This document shows positions 1 to 8,850 of a stretch of DNA of 64,000 nt, piece after piece; position 1 is the stretch's first letter; each line of letters begins with the position of its first letter. This DNA comes from JAPLKB01 sp964532465. Its GTDB lineage: Bacteria > Desulfobacterota > Syntrophorhabdia > Syntrophorhabdales > Syntrophorhabdaceae. The position numbers were made by a program, and so were the translations under genes. Where the stretch lies: assembly GCA_964532465.1 (NCBI GenBank), contig CAZHHX010000011.1, forward strand, positions 30,675 to 94,674, given 5' to 3'. The notes under the pieces are model-generated. The model was given only the letters and a program-made list of their open reading frames with translations. It was not told the DNA's origin and searched no databases.

Positions 1-60
1 ATCGCAAGGCGAAGCAGACCGCCGCAGATCAATATTCCCGACATACTGCTGGCCGACCAA
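1..60 (+). repeat. Partial copy (A) of a dispersed 138-bp inverted-repeat element, cut by the window edge
   Basis: Bases 1-60 match the right half of the element seen complete at 58731-58868, in the same orientation, including the shared gcgaagcagaccgccgcaga core. The outer arm has diverged in its own way. The left half, if present, lies upstream of the window. Confidence 0.7.
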
Positions 61-142
61 GTGAAAAGCAAACAAAATGCTTAAGAACCGGAACAATACA
101 TAGAAACTTTTGACAAAACACTGAATAAGAGAAGGAGAAGAG

Positions 143-805
143 ATGGGTGAGATAGCTTGGAATTCAAGGGGCTATAAAAAATTTGATGTTGAAAGAGCTC
201 AGGAATACACCCGTATTGCCAACGAGGTCTTCGCTCCGATCTACCCTGTTATAGCAGACCGGATGATAGAGCGTTGCGCTGTTGAGGACGGCCTGTGCAT
301 AGATGTGGGCAGCGGTCCGGCAAACCTTGCTGTAGCTGTAACAAAAAGAACAAAACTGACAACTTACGCTATGGATTTTTCCTCACACATATTTCCTATG
401 GCCATGGAAAACATTGACGCAGCCGGGCTTATAGGGCGGGTCACACCGGTTGTGGGGGATGTGCATCGTATGCCCTTTCGAAATGATACTGCAATGCTTG
501 TGGTAAGCAGAGGCTCCATGCGTTTCTGGAAAAACAAACCTGCGGCTTTCCGTGAGATAAGAAGAGTCCTCGGGCCGGGTGGAAAAGGCTATGTAGGAGG
601 CGGCGCCGGTTCAACAGAACTGAATGAAGAGATAGGCCGAAGAATGAGGGCCTTCAATAAGGGATGGAATAACAGACCGAAATTCAAGTACCGGAGAAAT
701 GATGTTCCCTATTTCGAGGGAGTTATGGCAAAAGCAGGTTTTAAACAATTCGAAATCATTAACGATGATTCAGGCTTCTGGATCTATGTGGAGAAAGAAG
801 GATGA
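143..805 (+). CDS. Class I SAM-dependent methyltransferase
   Basis: Predicted cytoplasmic Rossmann-fold methyltransferase of 220 residues. The SAM-binding motif I is visible as CIDVGSGPA (about residues 52-60), followed by an acidic beta-2 end (AMDFS) and a GDVHRMPF segment (about 103-110) typical of the Methyltransf_11/25 families. A good ribosome site (aaggagaag) precedes the ATG. The stop overlaps the start of the next gene by four bases (ATGA), so it is translationally coupled to a FecB/BtuF-like binding protein. Methyltransferases of this type often sit beside metal or corrinoid uptake genes, but the methyl acceptor cannot be told from sequence. Confidence 0.85.
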   Translation: MGEIAWNSRGYKKFDVERAQEYTRIANEVFAPIYPVIADRMIERCAVEDGLCIDVGSGPANLAVAVTKRTKLTTYAMDFSSHIFPMAMENIDAAGLIGRVTPVVGDVHRMPFRNDTAMLVVSRGSMRFWKNKPAAFREIRRVLGPGGKGYVGGGAGSTELNEEIGRRMRAFNKGWNNRPKFKYRRNDVPYFEGVMAKAGFKQFEIINDDSGFWIYVEKEG

Positions 806-1938
806 TAAGAGAAAATTTATCGTCAATAAAAAAAATGAAAATATCCGGTTTTCGTATAAGAATTTTGAATTTCTTCATTATCCTGTTCTTTGTTTTTATC
901 GGCTTGCCATTGATCTGCCAAGGTGCTGCTGCCGAGAAAACAAAAACTGTTGTTGACCGGATCGGGAGAGTTGTCAAAGTGCCGATAGACCCTCAAAGGA
1001 TTGCCTGCTTTTTCGGACCCTCTTACGAAAAAGTCTTTCTCCTGGGTTCTGCCGACAAGGTGGCTGTCATGTCCATCAAGCAACCGCCGTGGTCACAAAA
1101 ATTGAACCCTGCACTTAAAACAATGACGATAATGCCTTCCTATACTGATCCTGACGTAGAAAAAATTCTTTCCCTGGGGGTTGATCTTGTTTTCTATTGG
1201 AATATGAACCAGCAGATAGAAAAAATGTCGGCAGCCGGTATTCCGGTTGTTTGTCCCACGTCAGCCAAAAAGCCGCCGAAGACTATGGAGCAGTTCATAC
1301 GAAGCTACAAGGAAGATATCCGCTTTTACGGGGAAGTTCTCGGTGAAAAAGCCAAAAAGATTGCCGATGCCTATTGTTCTTACTACGACAAGCGCGTAAA
1401 GAGGGTGCTGTCTGTAACATCCCGGATTCCTGAGAGCAAGAGACCGAAGGTATATTATGTTGCCGGAAGAAATATCTTCGGCACCCAGGGCCGCTACTCC
1501 CTGGGCCACTGGCTTGTGGAAATGGCAGGAGGCACCTTTGCTTCAAAGGACCTTGACACCTACTTTGCCGATGCCTCCATGGAACAGATCATAGCATGGA
1601 ATCCTGACGTAATTATTCTGGGCGGTCTTACCTCTGCAGATGCCATAGCCGCCGATCCCCGCTGGCAGGTCATTAAAGCGGTGAAAGAAAAAAGAGTCTA
1701 CACCTGTCCTGAAGGGGTTTTCCTCTGGGGACACGGAAGCAGCGAGGTCTTTCTTTTCGCCATGTGGCTTGCACAAATTCTCCATCACGATAAATTTAAT
1801 AATCTTGATCTTGAAGGGGAAGTAAAAAACTACTATGAGAAGTTTTACCATTACACACTAAGCACCGAGGATGCGAAAAAAATCCTGAAGCGCACACCTC
1901 CGGCAGACTCCGAGAAATTCAGACTCATCAGCCCTTAA
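802..1938 (+). CDS. ABC transporter periplasmic binding protein, FecB/BtuF type
   Basis: 378 residues. It has a positively charged N-terminus, a hydrophobic core (about residues 22-41) and an AAAE-like signal-peptidase site, then a type III periplasmic binding fold of the siderophore/cobalamin/heme class (VVDRIGRVVKVP at the start, IAWNPDVIILGG near residue 265). It should capture an iron complex, corrinoid or related ligand in the periplasm. No permease or ATPase follows in this window, so its transporter is elsewhere or upstream. An internal ATG at 835 would also keep the signal peptide, but the four-base overlap with the methyltransferase favours 802. Confidence 0.85.
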   Translation: MIRENLSSIKKMKISGFRIRILNFFIILFFVFIGLPLICQGAAAEKTKTVVDRIGRVVKVPIDPQRIACFFGPSYEKVFLLGSADKVAVMSIKQPPWSQKLNPALKTMTIMPSYTDPDVEKILSLGVDLVFYWNMNQQIEKMSAAGIPVVCPTSAKKPPKTMEQFIRSYKEDIRFYGEVLGEKAKKIADAYCSYYDKRVKRVLSVTSRIPESKRPKVYYVAGRNIFGTQGRYSLGHWLVEMAGGTFASKDLDTYFADASMEQIIAWNPDVIILGGLTSADAIAADPRWQVIKAVKEKRVYTCPEGVFLWGHGSSEVFLFAMWLAQILHHDKFNNLDLEGEVKNYYEKFYHYTLSTEDAKKILKRTPPADSEKFRLISP

Positions 1939-2288
1939 GGATTTTTTTTATTACACCATTTCCCTGTAGTTCCTGATAAGCCTTCAATTCACATATCTCC
2001 ATCTCAATGACAATATTGCTGTTTACGCAAGCAACAAAGTTCACTATCACTCTGTAGAATAATATTTCAGATTAAATACAATAAATTGATATTATATACA
2101 TTGACTAATTGCTTTTATTGTGGTATCAAAAATATATGAACTACATATTTGTATTCAACATATGTGTATTCACAGCAATTCTCCTGGAAACACATCAGAC
2201 GTCTGAAAAGAAATTTCAAATACGGCAAAATTTGGTTAATAGATGACGACAAAAAATAAGCAGAAAAAAGTAAGAATAAGGAGGTACA
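1939..2288. other. Intergenic region, probable control region of the FAD/Fe-S operon
   Basis: AT-rich stretch with no convincing gene. It contains a 15-bp direct repeat with one mismatch (2143-2157 and 2158-2172) and a perfect 12-bp palindrome tcagacgtctga (2195-2206). Both lie within about 150 bp of the next start codon and are candidate regulator sites. Confidence 0.4.
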
Positions 2289-3746
2289 ATGCAAACCAAG
2301 AATGAACTTGCAAAAATTGTCGGCAAGGATTACGTGAGTGACAGCAAGGAAGAATGCGCAAAGTATTCACAGGATCAAAGCCTTCTTCCTCCGGGAATGC
2401 CCGAAGCCGTAGTATGGCCCGGGACCTCAGAAGAAGTAGGGAAAATTGTAGCATGGTGTAATGGAAACAACATTCCTGTTGTCCCTGTAAGCTCAAAAGT
2501 ACACTTTCACGGGTGTACAATACCCAAACAGGGCGGCATCGTAGTTGATCTATCAAGAATGAATAAAATTCTGGAGATAGACACAGAAAATCGCCTTGTA
2601 AGATTTGAAGCAGGCGTCACATGGGAACAACTCGTGGAAGAACTGGCAAAAAAAGGTTTAAGACCGATCATGCCGCTGCTTCCGCCGGGAAACCGTTCTC
2701 CCCTTACCGATACGCTTGAGCGGGAAGTACCGACAAATGTGGTCTATGATTACGGTGAACCAATGCAGTCCATTGAAGTTGTATGGCCGAACGGCGACCT
2801 CTTCAGATGCGGCTCTGCAAGTGTAAACGGTTTCCCTGAATCAAAATCGAGAGGAGCAAATCCTTCAGGACCGGGTCTTGATTTTTACCGGTTTTTTCAG
2901 GCCGCACAGGGCACAATGGGCATTGTCACCTGGGCAAGCATAAAAGCTGAGTCAATTCCGAGAATAGATAAAATATTTTTTGCTCCTGTCAATGACCTGA
3001 CTTATGCAATGGATTTCCTTTACAGGATTCTGCCACGCAGAATCGGTCAGGAATGCCTTCTTCTGAATAATGTTGATCTTGCTGCAATCGCAGCAGGGAA
3101 AGGGCTTGGAGACTTTGACAGCCTCTGTGCCAAATTGCCCCCTTGGACACTTATACTGGTTATAAGCGGTCTATTGAGGAGACCGGAAGAAAAAATAGCC
3201 TATGAGGAAAATTTTCTTTCTCAGGTCTTAAAACATGAATTCCCGAAAATGGGCCTTACAGACAACCTTCCCGGCTTTCCCGGTCTTGGAAGACAGCTTC
3301 TGCCCATGTTGAGAAAACCATGGCCGACTGATGTCCCTTACTGGAAAAACAGCATAAGAGGCGGATGCCAGAATCTTTTCTTTATTACCAAACCAAATCA
3401 GGTCCCTGCATTTATGGATATAATGGAAACAGTAGCTGCCGGATACAGTTATCCTGCATCTGATATAGGAAGCTATATACAGCCTATTGAGCACAATCGT
3501 GCATGTCAGGTCGAGTTCAGCTTTTTTTATGACCCGGAAGATGCCAATGAAAAAGCTTTTATCGCTGATCTTTGTCTTGATGCAGCAAACACCCTGTTGA
3601 ATGAAGGGGCTTTTTTCCCAAGACCATATGGAGCTCTGGCTCCGATAATATACGAGCGCGCTGCCGGCTACACGATGACACTGAAGCGGTTAAAAGGGGT
3701 ATTTGACCCGAATAATATTATGAACCCTGGAAATTTGTGCTTCTAA
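2289..3746 (+). CDS. FAD-linked oxidase (GlcD / 4-cresol dehydrogenase superfamily), first of operon
   Basis: 485-residue flavoprotein. The N-terminal PCMH-type FAD domain spans roughly residues 36-210 (PEAVVWPGTSEEVGKIV, then VVDLSRMNKILEID) and the C-terminal FAD-oxidase domain ends in the family signature FDPNNIMNPGN. Start supported by aaggaggtaca just upstream. Family members oxidise 2-hydroxy acids or benzylic alcohols and pass electrons to Fe-S or cytochrome partners. The next gene, ten bases downstream, is an HdrD/GlcF-like Fe-S protein, followed by a second FAD oxidase, so the three probably form one dehydrogenase complex. Substrate not determinable. No signal peptide, so it should act in the cytoplasm or on the inner membrane face. 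Confidence 0.85.
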   Translation: MQTKNELAKIVGKDYVSDSKEECAKYSQDQSLLPPGMPEAVVWPGTSEEVGKIVAWCNGNNIPVVPVSSKVHFHGCTIPKQGGIVVDLSRMNKILEIDTENRLVRFEAGVTWEQLVEELAKKGLRPIMPLLPPGNRSPLTDTLEREVPTNVVYDYGEPMQSIEVVWPNGDLFRCGSASVNGFPESKSRGANPSGPGLDFYRFFQAAQGTMGIVTWASIKAESIPRIDKIFFAPVNDLTYAMDFLYRILPRRIGQECLLLNNVDLAAIAAGKGLGDFDSLCAKLPPWTLILVISGLLRRPEEKIAYEENFLSQVLKHEFPKMGLTDNLPGFPGLGRQLLPMLRKPWPTDVPYWKNSIRGGCQNLFFITKPNQVPAFMDIMETVAAGYSYPASDIGSYIQPIEHNRACQVEFSFFYDPEDANEKAFIADLCLDAANTLLNEGAFFPRPYGALAPIIYERAAGYTMTLKRLKGVFDPNNIMNPGNLCF

Positions 3747-3756
3747 GGAGGATACG

Positions 3757-5076
3757 ATGCGAAAAGACGAAATGTTCGATACACCAAAAAAGAAAGTAGC
3801 TTTAGATGTAAATGATTTAAACAACTTTGTCTATGATATGGACCATTGCATAAAGTGCAAGGGCTGTTATTGGGTTGAACACACCTATATGCCGGGCGTA
3901 AACTTCTCCACGAGATGTCCGAGCAACCTCTGGAATGATTTCGACTCCTATGGCGCCTTTGGAAAAATGAGGATAGGTCTGGCCGTTAACGAAGGGAAGC
4001 TGAAATGGACGGACAAACTCCTTGAAATAATCTATGCCGACCCGCTTTGCGGCGCCTGTGATGTTGGCTGCAAACGCAATCTCGATCTTGAAGTAGAACT
4101 GACACTTGAGGCATTAAGGGTTAAGGCTGTAAAAGATGGTGCAGGCCCCATGCCGGCGCATAAAAAAATTGCAAAAAATATAGCCTCAAAACACAATCAG
4201 TTCGGGTCACCCGCTGAAAGCAGAAAAAAATGGATTACAAAAGATATCAATGTTTCAGAGAAGGCGGACATGCTGTACTTTGCCGGTTGCTCTGCTTCAT
4301 ATGCAAACCCTGATATTGCAAAGGCAACAGCTAAAATACTTAACGCTTCAGGCAACAAGTTTATGCTTATGAAGGACGAATGGTGTTGCGGAAATACCCT
4401 TTATTCAGTCGGCATGATAGATGATGCAAGGGAACTTGCAAAACGGAATATTGACGCGGTAAAAGCTTCGGGTGCAAAAACTCTCGTTACAAGCTGCGCC
4501 GAATGTTACCGCATGTGGAAAGTTGATTATCCGAAAATGCTCAATATTTCAACTGCAGACCTCGGTTTCAATGTGGTGCACCTGATTGAGGTTGCCGATG
4601 AAGCAATCAAAAAAGGCAGTCTGAAATTGACAAAGCCCGTGGATGTTCGGTTCACCTACCACGATGCTTGCGGTGTAAGCCGTCTTTCAGACCCCTGGAC
4701 ACCATGGAGCGGAGAGCGCGGATGGATGGGCACGGTAAGCCCTGCGCTTAAAAGAAGACGCGGAACAACAGGGTTATACGCTCAGTCAAGGAATATCTTG
4801 AACGCTATCCCCGGAGCCAAGTTTGTTGAAATGCCGAGGATCAGAGAAAACGCATTTTGCTGCAGTGCAGGCAGAGGTACAAAGGAAGCATTCCCTGATC
4901 TTGCGAAGTTCGCGGCAAATCACCGGCTTGATGAAGTAAAATCAGTCAGTGCTGAAGTTCTCGTGTCTGCTTGCCCATGGTGTAAGAGCAATTTCAATGA
5001 TGCGGTTAAAGAGAACGGGGACAATGTGAAGGTAATGGATATTTCTGAAATCATCCTTGCTTCAGTGGAAATATAA
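3757..5076 (+). CDS. Fe-S oxidoreductase with two CCG domains (GlcF/GlpC/HdrD-like)
   Basis: 439 residues. Cys clusters CIKCKGC (about residue 28) and CGACDVGC (about 107) are ferredoxin-like [4Fe-4S] sites. Two cysteine-rich CCG domains follow: the first has WCCGN (about 208) plus CAECY, the second HDACG, a variant CCSAG and CPWC. This is the electron-transfer subunit architecture of glycolate oxidase, anaerobic glycerol-3-phosphate dehydrogenase and heterodisulfide reductase. It sits between two FAD oxidases with about 10-base spacings, each start preceded by a strong AGGAGG, which suggests a stoichiometric complex. The second domain's Ser in CCSAG and an insert around WTPWSGERG are departures from the canonical form. 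Confidence 0.85.
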   Translation: MRKDEMFDTPKKKVALDVNDLNNFVYDMDHCIKCKGCYWVEHTYMPGVNFSTRCPSNLWNDFDSYGAFGKMRIGLAVNEGKLKWTDKLLEIIYADPLCGACDVGCKRNLDLEVELTLEALRVKAVKDGAGPMPAHKKIAKNIASKHNQFGSPAESRKKWITKDINVSEKADMLYFAGCSASYANPDIAKATAKILNASGNKFMLMKDEWCCGNTLYSVGMIDDARELAKRNIDAVKASGAKTLVTSCAECYRMWKVDYPKMLNISTADLGFNVVHLIEVADEAIKKGSLKLTKPVDVRFTYHDACGVSRLSDPWTPWSGERGWMGTVSPALKRRRGTTGLYAQSRNILNAIPGAKFVEMPRIRENAFCCSAGRGTKEAFPDLAKFAANHRLDEVKSVSAEVLVSACPWCKSNFNDAVKENGDNVKVMDISEIILASVEI

Positions 5077-5086
5077 GGAGGCAGAC

Positions 5087-6697
5087 ATGAGTATACAAAA
5101 ACAAGCATATAAAGCGTTAGAAACGGTAGTAGGTTTAAAGTATATCTCTGATGACCCGGCAATATGCGAAGGGTATCGGTCAGGACCCGGAGGATACGAA
5201 AGCGGTCTTGGATACGAAAAGGTGATGACTACAATCCCCGGCACCGTTGTATTACCGAGAACTACCGAAGAAGTGTCGAAGATCGTCAAGATATGCAACC
5301 GTTACAAAGTTGCTTATGTACCATACAGCACAGGTTTTTACGGACCTCGTTCCCATTGTCATGTGGAGAATGAGCTACTAATTGACTTAAAAAGAATGAA
5401 TGATTTTGAAATAGATGAAAAGCATTTTTTTATTACTGTAGGCTCCGGCGTGATCTATTCTCCGATTCAGCAGGAAGCGTTGAACAAAGGCGCGTACGTT
5501 GTTATAGGCGGAGGCGGAGCACAGGCTTCAGCTATAGCAAACCTCATCGGCGACGGATGGTCTCCTCTAAGCCACAGGATAGGCCTTCCACACAGACGTA
5601 TCCTTGGGACAGAACTTGTGCTTCCTGACGGCGACGTAGTAAAGATGGGTTCTCTTGCAGAAGGTAGCGACCCATTCTGGGGTGACGGACCCGGACCTGA
5701 TCTGCGGGGACTCTTAAGGGGTTTTACAGGGCTTCGCGGCTGCCTTGGTATTGTCACAAAAATGGCAATAAAAACACTTCCCTTCCAGCCTGAACCTCTT
5801 GTGCCTACCGGTATTGCACCGAATACCGCCCTTGCACTGCCGCCAAAAAGAGTCAAATGGGTGAACTTCCAGATGCCTAACAAAGCAGCCCAGGTGAAAG
5901 CAATGTTTGAAATCGGTAAGGCCGAAATTGCGGCCGCTGTAACAAAGGTTCCTCTTTTCTGGCGTGCCATTGCCAAGGCTGAATGCAAAGAGGAATTCTG
6001 GGAAATCTGGGGTAAGGAAACAGAAGAAACAATTAAGAATTTCTTTATCGTACGTGTACTTCTTGTTGGTTTTACCTCTGAGGAACAGATGCAGTATGAT
6101 GAAAATGTGTTAAACGATATTATGACAGAACTGGGCGGCATTCCTCGTCCTACAAAACCATCCGATGAATCGTGGATCAAAAACGCAGATTCGGCAGGTA
6201 TGTGGCTCATGTGCGGTTCTTATGTGTCTGTTGACTACATCATTGAATCACTTACACAGGCAACACAGCACGGGGAGAGCTATGCAGACCTTAAGAGAAA
6301 ATACACGCCGCCGCTTATGCCTGATAATGGCGATCCGGGATGGTTCCAGAGTTTTGAACTCGGGCACCAGGGTTATTCCGAATTCCTTGTTTACTGGGAT
6401 CAGGATGAAGATACCAACGGCGTCGACCAATTCTACCTTGAGACTGCAAAAATGAACATAAGAGAAAGATTTTACACATCCCTGTTAGGACCTCACCAGC
6501 CTCTATATCTGACAGGACCCAAATACGGCCCTAACTATCACGAGTGGCTGCTGAAAGTAAAAGATGCCTTTGATCCTCTGTGGGTTTGCCACCCGCCGGT
6601 ACCGCTTTCGCATGATGATTTTGTGAATCGTGCAGAGTGGATGCATCCGCTGAAAGATTGGGAAAGCCCCGAAAAACTGCCCATGCCCCAGTGGTAG
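5087..6697 (+). CDS. FAD-linked oxidase, 4-cresol dehydrogenase/vanillyl-alcohol oxidase-like, third of operon
   Basis: 536 residues from the ATG that follows aaggaggcagac; an upstream in-frame start at 5057 lies inside the previous gene and is less likely. The PCMH FAD domain is clear (GTVVLPRTTEEVSKIVKIC near residue 50, LGTELVLPDGDVVKMG near 185). It is longer than the first oxidase of the operon and differs strongly from it, so the two are probably distinct subunits or have distinct substrates rather than being a recent duplicate. A strong intrinsic terminator follows at 6714-6750. Likely role: oxidation of an aromatic or hydroxy-acid substrate with transfer to the central Fe-S protein. 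Confidence 0.85.
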   Translation: MSIQKQAYKALETVVGLKYISDDPAICEGYRSGPGGYESGLGYEKVMTTIPGTVVLPRTTEEVSKIVKICNRYKVAYVPYSTGFYGPRSHCHVENELLIDLKRMNDFEIDEKHFFITVGSGVIYSPIQQEALNKGAYVVIGGGGAQASAIANLIGDGWSPLSHRIGLPHRRILGTELVLPDGDVVKMGSLAEGSDPFWGDGPGPDLRGLLRGFTGLRGCLGIVTKMAIKTLPFQPEPLVPTGIAPNTALALPPKRVKWVNFQMPNKAAQVKAMFEIGKAEIAAAVTKVPLFWRAIAKAECKEEFWEIWGKETEETIKNFFIVRVLLVGFTSEEQMQYDENVLNDIMTELGGIPRPTKPSDESWIKNADSAGMWLMCGSYVSVDYIIESLTQATQHGESYADLKRKYTPPLMPDNGDPGWFQSFELGHQGYSEFLVYWDQDEDTNGVDQFYLETAKMNIRERFYTSLLGPHQPLYLTGPKYGPNYHEWLLKVKDAFDPLWVCHPPVPLSHDDFVNRAEWMHPLKDWESPEKLPMPQW

Positions 6698-6713
6698 TAA
6701 CACCCTCCTTAAT

Positions 6714-6750
6714 AAAAAACGCCTTTCCTGAATAGGGAAAGGCGTTTTTT
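6714..6750 (+). terminator. Intrinsic terminator of the FAD/Fe-S operon
   Basis: aaaaaacgcctttcc and ggaaaggcgtttttt pair around a short loop, with the T-run forming the 3' side. It lies 17 bases after the stop of the last oxidase. Confidence 0.9.
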
Positions 6751-6864
6751 ATTATATGAATTAAAATTAATATAAATATAAATTATTTAATATTGATAAA
6801 TAAGTCGTGTTTGTTTACTATGTAAATTGGGCTTTTGTAAATAAAATCTAAAAAGGGGGTACAA

Positions 6865-7605
6865 ATGTTTAAAATCAGCAGGTATTTCATTCTGGCAGTT
6901 CTGTTTTTTTGTATTATGCTGGGACAGGCGCAGGCGAGGGACATAATAGTAAGTCTGCCTTTCATTCCTCCACTTGCGGAGACAAAGGATAAAGGGATTC
7001 TGGTAGACCTTGTGAAGGCAATGGCCGAGGAATATAAAGACGGGAAGATTACCTTGCTGGGTGTTTTTCCTTTTCCCAGATCATTGGAAAATGTGGAAAA
7101 GGGAAGGGCGGATTTTCACATGCCTTACATAACACCGACCAATCCTCAGAGAATCCCCTTTACGTACTCCACAGATGTAATATTCAAGGTTATGTTCATC
7201 CTTTGCACAAACAAAAACAACAAAGATATTAGTCCCACGAACCTGTCTAAGTTCAAAATAGAGACGGATGAGGGTGTCAAGTATATTCTGGATGCCCCGA
7301 TACCCAATATAATGGGATCTCCCAGCATTGAGTCCAGTCTGCAGAAGGTGGATATGGGAAGGATAGACGGCTGGGTAATGGCTATGCCTGAAACGGATAT
7401 GGCGCTGAAGAAGCTCAAGCTTAAGAACATTAAAAGATGGGAATACAAGAAATTTGACGTGAAGGCCTTGCTCCCTCTTGGTGAAAAAGGCAAAGAAGTT
7501 GACAGGATATTTGCCGATCTTGTAAAGAAGTTGAAAGCTAACGGAAAGTACCAGAAGATTATGGCGCCTATCCTGGATCAGAAATACGATGACTGGCAGC
7601 CGTAA
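6865..7605 (+). CDS. Periplasmic solute-binding protein (SBP_bac_3-like), orphan
   Basis: 246 residues with a clear Sec signal peptide (hydrophobic core at residues 8-19, AQARD cleavage region near 24). The mature part resembles the small extracellular solute-binding family 3: VSLPFIPPLAE at the start, then ENVEKGRADFHMPYITPT, then a hinge region and a C-terminal ANGKYQKIMAPIL, which is typical of the amino-acid-binding class. Ribosome site aaaaaggggg precedes the ATG. No permease or ATPase is adjacent, and it is flanked by a terminator and a long gene-free region, so it is monocistronic. It could serve a distant transporter or a sensor. Confidence 0.8.
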   Translation: MFKISRYFILAVLFFCIMLGQAQARDIIVSLPFIPPLAETKDKGILVDLVKAMAEEYKDGKITLLGVFPFPRSLENVEKGRADFHMPYITPTNPQRIPFTYSTDVIFKVMFILCTNKNNKDISPTNLSKFKIETDEGVKYILDAPIPNIMGSPSIESSLQKVDMGRIDGWVMAMPETDMALKKLKLKNIKRWEYKKFDVKALLPLGEKGKEVDRIFADLVKKLKANGKYQKIMAPILDQKYDDWQP

Positions 7606-8166
7606 AATAGAATATTATCTGATATAATCAGGAGCCGGGTTTTGATTTTTTGTTACATTATTTGAAAAGCTGCATTTCTTTCAAGAAAGCCCTTTTTGTT
7701 AGAAAAATTAAGACCCGGCTTTTGATTTACATCCTTTTTGTTTATGCCTTTTTATCTTGATGCGGAAGTTGATAACCCTCACATTCTCCACACTTCATTC
7801 CCAACCATACTATAATAAGTTTGCTTCACTTGAAAAACCCCGGAGCTTCCATGACCGGTTTCATTTTTTATAACTTACATTTTTTTATAACTTACAGCTC
7901 ATCCGCTGTATAGACAGGAATGTTCAACTTTACTCAAATATTTTAGAATCCGGTCATTTTATAATGTTCACTCCGTGAATATCAAACCCTAATGAATAAC
8001 ACATGCGATATTGCCGGGTACGCAAAAACCGGATGAACCACACATTTCATCGTCAAAATGATACGCTTCGTCGCTCCATATTTCTTTTCGTCACTGGTCT
8101 CTTTTATCCGACAAATTATAGTATTAAAATTGTCATGTTGATATCTTAAATAAAAGGGGAATTAAT
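7606..8166. other. 561-bp gene-free region
   Basis: No convincing coding sequence on either strand. It contains a 16-bp exact tandem repeat, ttttttataacttaca, at 7864-7879 and 7881-7896, and short complementary gccgggt/acccggc segments (7634-7640, 7712-7718) that could close a long stem downstream of the binding-protein gene. It must also hold the promoter of the ABC operon that starts at 8167. Confidence 0.4.
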
Positions 8167-8850
8167 ATGTCGCTCATAGAAATGCAAAACATCAGAAAGG
8201 ATTACTACTTAGGCGAAACAGTCGTCCATGCCCTGCAAGGCATCGATCTTGAAATCGACACAGGAGAGTTTGTAGCCATATGGGGACCCTCCGGCTCAGG
8301 CAAAACCACGCTTCTTAATCTTATCGGCGCCATCGATGAACCGACCGAAGGTAATCTCGTCATAGCCGGAACAGATGTCCATGCCCTCTCGGACAACAAA
8401 AAAAGTGAACTTCGCAATGAAACAATCGGCTACGTTTTTCAGGGTTTCAACCTTGTCCCGGTACTTTCCGCCTTAGAAAACGTCATGCTTCCTCTCCAGA
8501 TAAAGGGCGCTTCTTCCAAGGAAGCAAAGGGGAAAGCCCTGTACCGGCTCCAGGAAGTTGGTCTTACTGAGTTTATTAACCATCGCCCATCAAAGATGTC
8601 GGGAGGACAGCAACAACGGGTGGCCATAGCCCGTGCACTCGTAAATGATCCTTCTTTAGTGATTGCCGATGAGCCCACAGCTAATCTCGATTCGGAAACA
8701 GCCCGCATGATCATCTCTATTATGAGGGATTTAAATGAAAAGGATTCCATCACTTTTATCTTCTCAACTCATGACCAGCGTTTACTGGATCGTGTAAAAC
8801 GACTCCTTCGTCTCGAAGACGGGCGGATTATTAATGGAGGTCAGTCATGA
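8167..8850 (+). CDS. ABC transporter ATPase, LolD/MacB type
   Basis: 227-residue ATP-binding subunit with Walker A GPSGSGKT (residues 40-47), Q-loop region GYVFQGFNLVP, signature SGGQQQR (about 144), Walker B VIADEPTANLD and a switch histidine (FIFSTHDQ). The sequence and length fit the LolD/MacB/FtsE group, which energises FtsX-like permeases acting on periplasmic substrates rather than moving solutes through a channel. Its stop overlaps the permease start by four bases. It is the first gene of an operon with a permease, a LolA-like protein, a beta-barrel and a two-component system. Confidence 0.92.
   Translation: MSLIEMQNIRKDYYLGETVVHALQGIDLEIDTGEFVAIWGPSGSGKTTLLNLIGAIDEPTEGNLVIAGTDVHALSDNKKSELRNETIGYVFQGFNLVPVLSALENVMLPLQIKGASSKEAKGKALYRLQEVGLTEFINHRPSKMSGGQQQRVAIARALVNDPSLVIADEPTANLDSETARMIISIMRDLNEKDSITFIFSTHDQRLLDRVKRLLRLEDGRIINGGQS

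Noticed and set aside
5467..6210. 247-residue minus-strand frame opposite the third-position oxidase gene
   Set aside because: It lies wholly inside a well-supported flavoprotein gene, has no ribosome site and no recognisable motif.
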